Assembly: GCA_036426205.1 (NCBI GenBank)
Contig: CM071570.1
Span: 146,718,166-146,782,165, forward strand
Source: Ascaphus truei
Taxonomy: Eukaryota; Chordata; Amphibia; Anura; Ascaphidae
Reading direction: 5' to 3'
DNA length: 64,000 nt
The notes beneath the pieces were generated by a model. That model was not told the DNA's origin and ran no database searches. It saw only the letters and a program-made list of their open reading frames with translations. Position 1 is the stretch's first letter, and each line of letters begins with the position of its first letter. A program made the translations under genes and the position numbers. Shown in pieces: positions 55,161-64,000 of the stretch.

Positions 55161-56130
55161 TCTGTGTCCCACTTAGAGCCTTTTCCCGGCTCCCCATGTG
55201 GGCTACTGCCCTTAGTGTGCGAGCCACTGTTGCTGGTGCTGCGTGAAGGTGGTCGCCGCTCTTCAGCGCCCCTTTAACCCCGGTACCCTTTTACCATCTC
55301 TGGAAGAGTCCTGGAACCGCGGGTAGTGGGGTTGCTCCACGACTGTGGGTTGCGGGTGCTCTTCTGCTGCATTGTACCTTTCTACGAGGGCCACAAGCTC
55401 ATCCGCATTGTGGGGGTCACTCCGACTGACCCAACGGCGTAAGGCAGAGGGAAGTTTCCTCAAGAACTGGTCCATGACCAACCGTTCCACGATGTGGCTT
55501 GCTGAGTTGATCTCGGGTTGTAGCCACTTCGGCGGGTGGATGAGTCAGTATCTGGCTTCGTGGCTTTATCCCTCGTGAAGGACCATGCGTGAAACCTTTG
55601 GGCACGAACAGCTGTGGTTACGCCAAGGCGGGCGAGGATCTCGAACTTCAATTTTGCATAGACTTAGCTTCGGCTGGCTCTAGATCAAAGTAAGCCTCTG
55701 GGTTTCGCCGCTTAGGAAGGGTGCGATTAGACCACCCACTCAGCTTCTGGCTATCCCTCTCTCTGTGCCGTGCGTTCAAACTGAGAAGATAGGCTTCCCA
55801 TCATCCGAGGGTCCCATCTTCTGAAGGTAGTGGCTTGCCCTGGTCATTTTCGGGACTGGGGCTGCCTCTGCCAGTGGAAGGTTACTGATAGTCCCCCTTA
55901 GGATCTCGAGTTCCTGCTGTAAGCCCTGGGCGAACCGTTGTTGCTCCTCTCTCAGCAAGCGGTTTGTCTCTTGCTGGTTTGCATTCGCCTGTTGCTGGTT
56001 TGCATTAGTCTCTTGCTGGCAGCTGTGCGGGTTTCATTCGCCTGTTGCAGGGCTGCATTAATCTTTTGCTGGGCTTCGCGTCTTTCTGGACAGCGACATT
56101 GCGTACCAGCGCACTCACCACTTCTTCCAT
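55161..56130 (-). pseudogene. Gmr1-like gag relic
   Basis: Start Met at 56128-56130 (MEEVVSALVRN). Gln/Asn-rich repeats at about 55960-56040 (NANQQQANANQQ in one frame), then LLREEQQRFAQGLQQELEIL and RASHYLQKMGPSDDGK (about 55790-55950). The capsid part has FEILARLGVTTAVRAQRFHA and SRSDPHNADELVALVERYN (about 55330-55650). Multiple frameshifts. Provides the capsid protein in intact relatives. Confidence 0.8.
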
Positions 56131-56207
56131 CTTGTTTGGAGAGAAAAAAAACCCTTTTTTTTTTTCTTGTTAAAGTTCTTTAACTCGCAGACTTTTTTGT
56201 GTTCTGC

Positions 56208-56224
56208 CCGCATTCTCCACCATA
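56208..56224 (-). other. Putative primer-binding site
   Basis: Minus strand directly after the LTR end reads TATGGTGGAGAATGCGGGC; a TGG start near the LTR fits a tRNA 3' CCA. The tRNA was not identified. Confidence 0.5.
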
Positions 56225-56252
56225 TGTGACAAACAGCTTACTCCGGGGCTCC
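56225..56252 (-). mobile_element. Truncated 5' LTR (28 bp)
   Basis: TGTGACAAACAGCTTACTC and CGGGGCTCC match 51831-51858 with one mismatch and then stop abruptly, so the rest of the 5' LTR was deleted. Confidence 0.85.
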
Positions 56253-57834
56253 CAGAAATCCCAGCGTCCGTCTTATGTTATATGTTTGTATGTATGCCTA
56301 ACAGTATTACACTATGTTTTGATTTTTTCCTTACATGTTCACCCATCACATGTGGAGTATCCATTCAAGGAGAAACATCCACGCCACTGGTTGTATATTT
56401 TTATTACTATTATTATATGTTACAATTTGTTAGTGCAGAGCATCATCTCTTATCATGCTGTAAGTGTAACTCCATAGGATAGCATGAAATGCTATTGATT
56501 TAAGTAGTATAATGAGGATTTTCCCAATCTCAGTTTTAAAACTCAAATTACATTATTTTAATGGATGCAGTGAAGTACTGTATAATCTGACCATGTGAAG
56601 AGTAAAAAAAAAAAATCATGTTTATAATGTATATCTAATTATGCTGTATTAGGAAAAGTGACTATAGGAAAATGTGAGATTTACACCCTCAATTGTTGCC
56701 CGACATATTATTTCCAAATTACACTTGATGTTATAAAGGGTAAAAAAATGTTATTTAAAAAAATGCTGTGCAGCAATTTCAGTTCTAAACAAATTATACC
56801 ATCCTTTATATAATGTGCATCGTACATTTGAAACTTTGATATAGATGGCACATCATTTGTTTTGATTACAAATTAAAACAAAATTATGTATTTTTATTTT
56901 TAACCAGTCAGTAAATAATAATTATTAGTGTAATATTATTTATATCAGCCATACTATGAAAATACCATATTTTGTTAACCTAAATAATGGAACATTCCTA
57001 CAGCATCAATTACTTTTTGGGTTGATACTTAGCAGCTTTCTGAACTAACACAGTCCTTTTAGGGTTCATGCCAAGTTGAATTTGGACGGATAATCTACAG
57101 TTTCTACTTTTTTGGCACACATTTTGTTTTTAGTACATGCCATCACCATCTGTACACCAAGCACAAAAAAATAGAGAAAGATAATAATACTTTTTGATGC
57201 AGATGGAGAAATTACAGGTTAATACGTAGGTGCACACAAGTGCAATTTAAAATGGGATTTCCCTGTGCTATAAATGTTGTTTGCTTAGTACATTGGAACC
57301 ACTATGTTTCACATTAATGTGGTTCCGGCTATGCAAACCCGTTTGATATGCTCATTATGTATGCAAATTAAGAAATCTAGCAACATTAGATATTCACTTT
57401 CTAATTATTAAGCTGTAAGTGGAACTGAGAGTTTTTCAGAGATAATCTTTGCCCTCAAGAGAGAGAGAGATCTCTTCTCAAAATTCACAATCTCACATAC
57501 CTGACGGAGCTGAAAGATATATTGTTTGAAATGAAACACATTTGAAGTGGAGGATCTTCAAATTAGATTTTTTTTGTATCAATACTTCTGCATAAATAAC
57601 TCTTAATTAATACAGCAAAAACTCACAATTTTATTTGCGTCAAATTGCATTCCATTATTGGGCATTCTGCATGGCAATATTCACACTTTAATGAATAGGT
57701 TACTAAAAGTAAGTAAAGTATAATTAAAATTGTGTAAAATTGTTTTATAAATATTGTTCATCTGAAAATAATACAGTAGTACCTGCTGTACCTCTGCCCT
57801 TGCGCTAGACTAATGTGAATTCATTACCTTTTAG
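56253..57834. other. AT-rich DNA, no gene seen
   Basis: No motif, repeat end or exon could be supported in this 1.6-kb stretch. It is among the least repeat-like parts of the window. Confidence 0.5.
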
Positions 57835-58028
57835 GAACTTTTGGATCAGCAGGAAACCTAATGCCAGCAGTTTCTGGAGCAGCCCTTCTTTTGAGTGCAA
57901 AGCTTCTTCTCCCCCTGTGCTGTCAAACCTACAGAGACCTTACTATGGAGTGGACAAACTGGTTGGATGGAGAATTCTTTAAAATTGCACAATTGCCCCA
58001 GAAATTACTTAGGACAAAGAGAACTTAG
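57835..58028 (+). other. Orphan open frame behind a splice-acceptor-like site
   Basis: CATTACCTTTTAG precedes about 63 open codons ending TAG at 58026-58028 (SAGNLMPAVSGAALLLSAKL, then LTMEWTNWLDGEFFKIAQL). No known domain. It could be a terminal exon of an unknown gene or chance. Confidence 0.2.
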
Positions 58029-58097
58029 TTGAAAACTAACAACTTATTAAACAAAATTGAGATGCAACATTTCAGTTTCATGTTATATTACTGCACC

Positions 58098-58484
58098 GAC
58101 ACACTTTATTCGAGCAAATACCCAGTATGTACCTGGCAGATACCTGGAATGCGCCGCTCCTCACCTCTGACAAGCCCCGTTGCGTTTGCCTTCCCAGCCT
58201 GGGTTCATGCCTGGCTGACGGGCGGCTGATCTGTTAAATGATAATGATTAGGATTTAATAGGCTGCAATGCTTCGCGTGTCTACCAGATGGCATAAATTC
58301 ATGAATTGTAATGCAGTATATATATATATATATACTGTGCAGTATTGCAGCCAGCGGGAATAAAATGCTTCAATCCCTGCCTGGAAAATACCTCAATGCA
58401 CTCGGGCAGAAAACAGTCACAAACCTCAATACACCCGGGTATACCCGAATTCGTGGGACTAGCCGAGCTCGAATAAAGTGTGTC
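58098..58484. mobile_element. MITE with 18-bp terminal inverted repeats
   Basis: Perfect inverted ends GACACACTTTATTCGAGC. Both flanks have ACC next to the repeat. Internal (TA)n at 58317-58335. 387 bp, no ORF. Superfamily not assigned. Confidence 0.65.
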
Positions 58485-58684
58485 ACCAGTGTACCACTTA
58501 AATGAGAGTCCAAACAAGTTGAGACTGCGCTTTACCTGTAGAAATGTAAGTAGCACAAACCAGGAAATGCCACAATAGTGTAGAATATTGAGTCAAAGTA
58601 CTGGATAAATTGGAAAACAACAATAAATAAAATCACAAACCATGTGTGAATGAAATAATAATATCCATGCATTAGAGGGACCTC

Positions 58685-59262
58685 GAGACTGCACGTAATG
58701 TACTGATGTTTGCAGTGGTAGCTAGCATTGTTGGCGTGTCCTCACGCATGTGTTTATGTTACTGTGGACCACTTCTGCTTCCTGCTTGTGTTGCCAGCTT
58801 TGTTTTCATCTCCATTCAGACTGATACATCTAAACCATGCCTCCAATATTCAACTTCTTCAAACACTCCTCCAAGAGCGTCTCTACACATTTCACCTTTC
58901 GGGCTTCATCAGGTTTTTGTTTTACATTTTGGAAATAACTGTATATTTGTGCTCTATTGATATTGTGACACATTTTCAATTTTACTTTTATCTATTCACC
59001 TAACTCTTCATCAATTCATATTATTCAACATACACTTTTTCTTATTTTTTTACATTTACATGTATATTCTTTCACTTAAACCTTCATTTTGGTATTTCCT
59101 ATGAGGATTTTTGAACGCATATATATATATATATATTTTATATTTTTTAACAACAGAAGGGGCTTTTTCTATATCCGCCGAAGTGAACAATAAGGCCATA
59201 TTTGGATTACATTTCCCATTGACTTTAACGGTTGCTTCAAACTAAAAACTTCAACCGACTAA
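58685..59262. other. Non-coding DNA with a hammerhead-like motif
   Basis: On the minus strand at about 58878-58920: CCTGATGA, GCC-CGAAA-GGT, GAAA, TGTG, TA. Core bases fit, but no helix I pairs. (TA)n at 59121-59138. No gene. Confidence 0.4.
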
Positions 59263-59530
59263 AAGCCAAATGCAGTAAGCGGCGAAAAAAATTATCGCCA
59301 GGGTTTTTGAACTTGCCATGTTTTTGGCAAGTTGCTCTCACGGTATGCAGAAAGGCCCGAATACTTGCGAGAGCAACATTTCCAAACCTGGCGAGTTGCC
59401 GGTGGCAAGAAGATCTGCCTGCCGAAAAGGGCTCACACGGCGAGATCTGTCTACAGCAGAGAGATATCCGCTTCTCTCTGCGCAGATCTCGCCGGAAAAA
59501 AAATATTTTAAAATAAAAATTTTATTCATA

Positions 59531-59774
59531 GTGTAGATGAGCAGGGGGTCTCCGGAACAGAACCACATTGGTTTTAGGTCTGGGGACCCCCTGCTTCCTG
59601 AAATACAGGCCCCATTATGGGGTGCCGGTATCCCTCTGCTTTGAGATGTCCCGATCACGTGAACGTGGGATGTAAACAAGGCATAGGAGATACCGGTATC
59701 TCGGGAAGCAGGGGGTCCCCGGACCCAAAACCAATGCGGTTCTGCTCCAGAGACCCCCTGCACATCTACACTAG
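59531..59774. repeat. Long hairpin C
   Basis: Arms CATAGTGTAGATG, CAGGGGGTCTCCGGA and complements. Counterpart of 23876-24149. Confidence 0.88.
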
Positions 59775-59849
59775 TCTCAAAACACACATATCAATAAACA
59801 ATAATTCATTACCGTATCGGATAGTCGCTATAGTAATGAAGCTGCATTA

Positions 59850-60150
59850 ATGTAATTTTTATTAATAGTGTGTGGGAGCAGGGGGTATCCTGAGCCGAAC
59901 TGCTTTGATTTCATGGACCCCCTGCTTCCCGAGTTACAGGCCTCAGTATGGGGCATCGGGTGCCAGTGTCACTGCCATTTTTATAGTGTCAACGTCATGT
60001 GATGTGTAACATGTAAATAATGGAGGAGATACTGGCACCCCATATATGGGCTTGTAACTCAGGAATCAGGGGCTCCCCGGGGCTGAAATAAAAATGATTC
60101 AGCTCAGGAGCCCCCCTGCTCCCGCACAATATTAATAAAAAGACATTAAA
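59850..60150. repeat. Long hairpin C
   Basis: Arms TTTTTATTAATA, GGGAGCAGGGGGTATCCTGA and complements. Counterpart of 23416-23675. Confidence 0.85.
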
Positions 60151-60155
60151 GCAGC

Positions 60156-60199
60156 TTCATAACCATAGTGTCTATTTGCTAAGGCAACGAAGGGGTTAA
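60156..60199. repeat. Hairpin A module, diverged
   Basis: TTCATAACCATAG against GCTAAGGCAACGAAGGGGTT. Confidence 0.7.
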
Positions 60200-60478
60200 G
60201 GCACAATAGCATGTTTATTGGGGACAATTGCCCCCAATAAACCTTTCAATATACAACACACCCACCCCATGTCCCCCAACAACCACTATATCCCCCTAGC
60301 ATACCTTAATTTTTTTGGGATGCACTATAGGCCGGCATTGGCCCCCGGGTGGTCCCTGCTTGCCTGCAGTACTAATTCTGTGCCCAAAAAAATAAAAAAA
60401 AATACATAAATACATTTAAATAAATACACCCCCCACCCCCGCCCCCTAACACATAAAGTACAGTAATGAGCAAAATTA

Positions 60479-60502
60479 CTATTACCCACATATGGCTAAT
60501 AG
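60479..60502. repeat. Hairpin B palindrome
   Basis: CTATTACCCACATATGGCTA and ATAG, two changes from a perfect palindrome. Confidence 0.8.
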
Positions 60503-60564
60503 TGCATTTGCCCATTTAAAATACAATAAGCAGCAGAAATAAAATAAATACATTTTGCGCTCAC

Positions 60565-60625
60565 CCTTGCCAGGCTACCACGATGAAGGCCATCCTCATC
60601 CTCACCCCGTCCATGCCCTCCGGTG
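60565..60625 (-). other. Exon-like cassette (DEDEDG), copy 3
   Basis: Minus strand, 61 bp between TTTTTGCAG and GTGAGCGC. Contains GGTGAGGATGAGGATGGCCT. Splice sites conserved with 18772-18835 and 22927-22991. Confidence 0.55.
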
Positions 60626-60670
60626 CTGCAAAAAATGCACAAGAATTAAAAGCGACAATCTTATGTCCCC

Positions 60671-60724
60671 TAACCCCTTAATCTCCTTAGCGGTTAGTAA
60701 ACGCTAGAGTAATTAAGGGGTTAA
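60671..60724. repeat. Hairpin A module
   Basis: TAACCCCTTAATCTCC, GCGGTTAGTAAACGC, AGTAATTAAGGGGTTAA. Confidence 0.9.
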
Positions 60725-60889
60725 CCCACCCTCCCTCACTACCCACCCGGGTGGACTAACATCACTCCCCTACTACCCACCTCCTAAGCCCAACAATAAA
60801 TATTACCATTTTTAATAAAAAATACATAACCCACCCACCCCCTGTGCCCCCCATAAAAACATGATTTATTATTTTACATACAGGATTTA

Positions 60890-61260
60890 TACCCCAGGCC
60901 AACAGGGGTCCCTGTGTGCCCGACAGGTGTCTGCAGGCCCCACAGTGCACCCCAGGGGGTGCCCACAGGTGTCTGTGGGCCTCCAGGTGGTCCCTGCGGG
61001 TCACCGTGGGCTCCAATTGGGTCCACGGGTGATCCCGCAGATGTCTGAATGTCCCCGGGTCATCTCCACAGGTGTCTGGGGGCACCCAGGTGATTTCCAC
61101 GGGGGTCTGGGGCCCACAGGTGGTCCCTGGGGGTCCGCGGGCCCCCACAACCGTGGGACCCCTGTTTCTTCCCCGCAGGTGTCCCCGTGGGTCCACAGGT
61201 GGTACCCTTGGGCGTCCAGGGGTCCTCAGGTAGTCTCCATAGGTCCCCGCAGCCCTGCAG
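60890..61260 (-). repeat. GC-rich minisatellite
   Basis: About 30-36-bp irregular units around CCACAGGTGTCTG and GGTGGTCCC. Counterpart of 22250-22560. Confidence 0.8.
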
Positions 61261-61364
61261 TACCAACCCCGTATGTAAAAAATAAAACATGTCATACATT
61301 TAAATAAATACACCCCCCACCCCACCACCACCACATACATTCAGTACAGTAATGGGCAAAATAA

Positions 61365-61388
61365 CTATTATCCAGATATGGATAATAA
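61365..61388. repeat. Hairpin B palindrome
   Basis: CTATTATCCAGATATGGATA and ATAA. Confidence 0.85.
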
Positions 61389-61466
61389 ATTATTTGCCAT
61401 TATTAAACACATCAACCAGTATACATAAAGTAGATAAATACAGTAAATATATACAGTTCTACTTAC

Positions 61467-61515
61467 CACAGCCAATGTGATGGCATCCTCATCATGATAC
61501 TTCAAGGTCCCTGTC
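61467..61515 (-). other. Diverged exon-like cassette
   Basis: Minus strand, ends in a good donor GTAAGTAG. The acceptor is weak (CTGAG). Counterpart of 22030-22089. Confidence 0.35.
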
Positions 61516-61799
61516 CTCAGTTGCCAGAAAAATACATAGCAAATACATTTTAATGTCCCCTAACCCTTTAATTACATTATTGGTTAAAAACCGCAGATCG
61601 TGGGAACTAAATCCCCTATCCCCTGTAGTGACATAGTTTTTGGGAGAAAGGATGTGACCATCCAAAGGGAGTCCCATGGTCTATACAGCCAATCAGATTG
61701 GGGATTTAGTTCCCACGATCTGATTGGCTCAAGTTCCATGTGACAGCAGCCATCTTGCTTTTAATGATGTCATCTTAAAGGGAAATGAAGCACAGCCAT

Positions 61800-61930
61800 T
61801 CTGATTGACTGGCTTCATTTCCTTTACATGACGTCATTAAAAAAAATCATATGGTTTTCACTGGCCAATTAGGGCCGTGGGAACCATTTGATGGAAATGT
61901 GACGTCATAGGCCTATAAAAGCCTATGACG
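61800..61930 (+). promoter_or_regulatory. CRE/TATA promoter-like block, copy 2
   Basis: TGACGTCAT at 61829-61837 and 61900-61908, GGCCAAT at about 61863, TATAAAA at 61914-61920. An ATG follows at 61925 with a 15-codon frame (MTSHFRARSRGGRTS). Conserved with copy 1 at 20943-21060. Confidence 0.65.
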
Positions 61931-61939
61931 TCTCATTTT

Positions 61940-62217
61940 AGAGCAAGAAGCCGAGGAGGAAGGACCTCCTGAAGCAAGAAGAAGACAAGGGCGTACCGGA
62001 AGAAGATACAGATGAAGAGGAAGAGACAGATGAAGGCCCCAGAAGACCCAGAAGACTGATGATATGGATTACAAATTTACAGAAGAAGAAAAAGAAAGAA
62101 GATAATTACTTGTTTTGTTTTGGTTTTTTTACCAGGTTCCTGTACGTGGATTGTTTCATGAGTATGAGGTGTCCCAGGGATTCGGAGGGTGATGTCATCT
62201 AAAGGTAAATAAAAATA
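61940..62217 (+). other. Possible first exon downstream of the promoter block
   Basis: An acidic/basic open stretch (KQEEDKGVPEEDTDEEEETD at about 61990-62030) continues to GATGTCATCTAAAG with a GTAAAT donor-like site at 62204. It has no ATG in its own frame. The region aligns with copy 1 at 20640-20930. Confidence 0.3.
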
Positions 62218-63119
62218 TTAAAAGTATGTTATTTTTATTTTACAGGTTTTTGATTTTTTTTTATGTGATTGTTTTTTTAATGCCCATTTATTGCCCATGT
62301 GTTTATGTATGTCCCTATGGATATACATACATACAGGGACAATCAATGGTTGTTTTTGCAAATGCTTTTTTGGCTTGTTTTGATGTTTTTTAAATGTATT
62401 TTGCTTGTTTGTTTAGAAATGTTTTTTAATTTTAATTTTTATTCAGTTAGATGCAATTTTGAGTAGTGTTTTCAATAGTTTATTTCAGGGGTGGCTTGCT
62501 TTTTAAAAGTGGCTTCTTTTTGGTAGTTAGATTTTGGATGATGGTGGTTACTTTGAACTTTCATTTATTTCAGAATTGTTTGGTTTTGGTGTTTCAATAT
62601 TGAATTGTGTAATTTATTTTGGCTTGGATTAATTGATTTTTGGTAATTTATATCTGTTAACTTCTTGCTTTGATTTTATTTTACCATTGTTTGGGTGGTA
62701 TTGGAAATTGTTTGTAATTGTTTCTTTTAGTTTGAGGAGTGCGTAGCATAGTGTTACATGATGCACATATTATTTGTATCATGTAGCCACTGTACCATTC
62801 AATTGTTTGATTGGCATTTGTTATAGATTTAATTGGCTATGTGCTGTGTTTAATTTTTAGATGTGCTTTGTTTTTTATTTGGCTATGTGATGATTTTATT
62901 TTGAGATGTGATTTGTTTGATGTAGATATGTGATGTTTTTATTTGGGCATGTTTTGGTAATCATTAGCCATTTCTTTGTAAATTGGTTAATCATGAACAT
63001 ATTATATATTATTTAATATGGGCATGATGAAGCCAAAGTTCAAATGAATGGGTGAAGGGTGGGGTAGTTGCCTGGGAAGGATGCTTAGACCTCCTGGGTG
63101 GGTATCGGGGCAGGAAGGG

Positions 63120-63173
63120 TTAACCCCTTAATTACTTTTGTGGTTATTAACCAATAAGGTAATTAAGGGGTTA
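63120..63173. repeat. Hairpin A module
   Basis: TTAACCCCTTAATTACTTT, TGGTTATTAACCA, AAGGTAATTAAGGGGTTA. Confidence 0.9.
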
Positions 63174-63206
63174 GGGAACATTAGAATGTATTTGCTATGT
63201 ATTTTT

Positions 63207-63262
63207 CTGGCATCGGAGGACAGGACCTTGCATTATCCTGACGAGGATGCCCCTCATATTGG
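63207..63262 (+). other. Diverged exon-like cassette
   Basis: TTTTTCTGGCATCGGAG precedes it and GTAAGTAG follows. Contains GACGAGGATGCCCC. Confidence 0.4.
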
Positions 63263-63327
63263 TAAGTAGAACTCTATTTATTTACTTTACTTATGCTGGT
63301 TAATGTGTTTAATAATGGGCAAATAAT

Positions 63328-63351
63328 TTATTATCCATATCTGTATAATAG
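63328..63351. repeat. Hairpin B palindrome
   Basis: TTATTATCCATATCTGTATA and ATAG. Confidence 0.8.
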
Positions 63352-63767
63352 TTATTTTGCCCATTACTGTACTTTATGTATGTGTTTGGTGGTGGTGGCG
63401 GTGGTGGTGGTGGTGTATTTATTTAAAAGTATTTATGTCTTTTTTTTTGGGCACATAATTGGTACTGCAGGCAAGCAGGGACCCCCGGACACTTACGGGA
63501 TCATCCGCGGGCCACTGCCAGCCTGTAGTATAATTGCTGTGCATCAAAAAAAAAAGAAGATATGTTATTTTTGTTAGGGGGGTATAGGGGTTGTTGGGGG
63601 CACAGGGGGAGGGTGGTGTATTAGATATTGCTATATTAATTGGGGCCTAGGATGTGGGTAGTGGAGCTGTTGTGTGTATTTTTATTATTGTGGGTAGCGG
63701 TGGTGGGTGAAGGGGGTATTAGCCCAAGGATGGGTGTTTAGGCCTTGCGGGTGGGTAGCTGGAGGGG

Positions 63768-63823
63768 TTAACCCCTTCATTACCACAGTGGTATTACCCG
63801 CTAAGGGGTAATGAAGGGGTTAA
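63768..63823. repeat. Hairpin A module
   Basis: TTAACCCCTTCATTACC and GGTAATGAAGGGGTTAA arms. Confidence 0.9.
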
Positions 63824-63921
63824 GTCCACCCGCAACTACCCCGCAAGGCATAAATACCCACCAAAGCCCAAATACCCCCTACACCCACCCCCGCTACCCA
63901 CAATAAGCCTGGCATGGGTGG

Positions 63922-63969
63922 TTAACCCCTTCATTGCCTTAGCGGTTAGCCGCTAAGGTACTGAAGTGG
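63922..63969. repeat. Hairpin A module
   Basis: TTAACCCCTTCATTGCC, TTAGCGGTTAGCCGCTAA centre. Counterpart of 16980-17016. Confidence 0.88.
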
Positions 63970-64000
63970 GATATAAATGCATTTTTCCTGCACCGGATTC

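Larger units (their letters stand above)
59263..64000. mobile_element. Composite Harbinger-ended element, copy 2 (runs off window)
   Basis: Left end contains ATGCAGTAAGCGGCGAAAAA at 59270, matching the terminal repeats of copy 1 and the Harbinger element; the outermost 7 bases are decayed. From here the modules of copy 1 follow in the reverse order: end block, two hairpin C units, hairpin A, exon-like cassette, minisatellite, hairpin B, promoter block, AT-rich part, cassette, hairpins. The last 300 bases match 16935-17270 of copy 1 inverted, so the right end should lie about 400-450 bp beyond the window. No transposase. Confidence 0.78.

Noticed and set aside
60762..61340. 192-codon minus-strand frame over the minisatellite
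   Set aside because: Repeat-derived. The related array at 22250-22560 does not keep the frame.

Overview
This window looks like intergenic or intronic DNA from a large, repeat-rich vertebrate genome, most likely an amphibian and probably a frog (inference). It holds Ty3/Gypsy chromoviruses, a Gmr1-type Gypsy element with integrase before reverse transcriptase, Penelope-like elements (PLEs) with hammerhead motifs, an L2/CR1-type LINE tail, and hAT-, mariner- and PIF/Harbinger-type DNA elements. Long palindromes, microsatellites and one 25-N assembly gap are also present. I found no host gene, tRNA or rRNA gene that I can support. Almost everything is mobile DNA in different states of decay.

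Layout. 1-5.4 kb: a decayed Gypsy chromovirus pol, split by a 532-bp solo LTR with a 5-bp target duplication. 6.6-6.9 kb: a Gypsy gag relic. 7-13 kb: AT-rich DNA, old hairpin repeats, microsatellites and a CpG-rich patch. 13.2-14.1 kb: the tail of a second Gmr1-like element. 15.6-41.3 kb: one old minus-strand PLE shattered by three DNA elements. These are a 7.9-kb composite element without transposase (16,530-24,429), a 14.7-kb PIF/Harbinger element (24,780-39,493) and a 1.1-kb hAT-type element (39,755-40,856). Removing each of the two large insertions plus one 3-bp target duplication puts the PLE reading frame back in register, which fixes their ends. 41.3-49.8 kb: LINE tails, LTR-like units and a second PLE on the plus strand. 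51.1-51.8 kb: a palindrome with two hammerhead ribozymes. 51.8-56.3 kb: a nearly complete Gmr1-like retrotransposon on the minus strand. 59.3 kb to the window end: a second copy of the composite element, inverted relative to the first and running off the end.

The most notable object is the 14.7-kb PIF/Harbinger element. It carries the two genes expected of the superfamily: a DDE transposase of 404 residues with one 109-bp intron and no break, and a four-exon Myb/SANT-type protein. It also carries a third gene, a two-exon protein with a recognisable forkhead winged-helix domain. The recognition helix of that domain lacks the usual Asn and His. The composite elements share the terminal motif ATGCAGTAAGCGSCG with this element, so it may mobilise them in trans (inference). 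The composites contain a CRE/TATA promoter-like block, a small Arg-rich ORF, splice-flanked acidic mini-exon cassettes and several classes of hairpin, an organisation I do not recognise from any described family.
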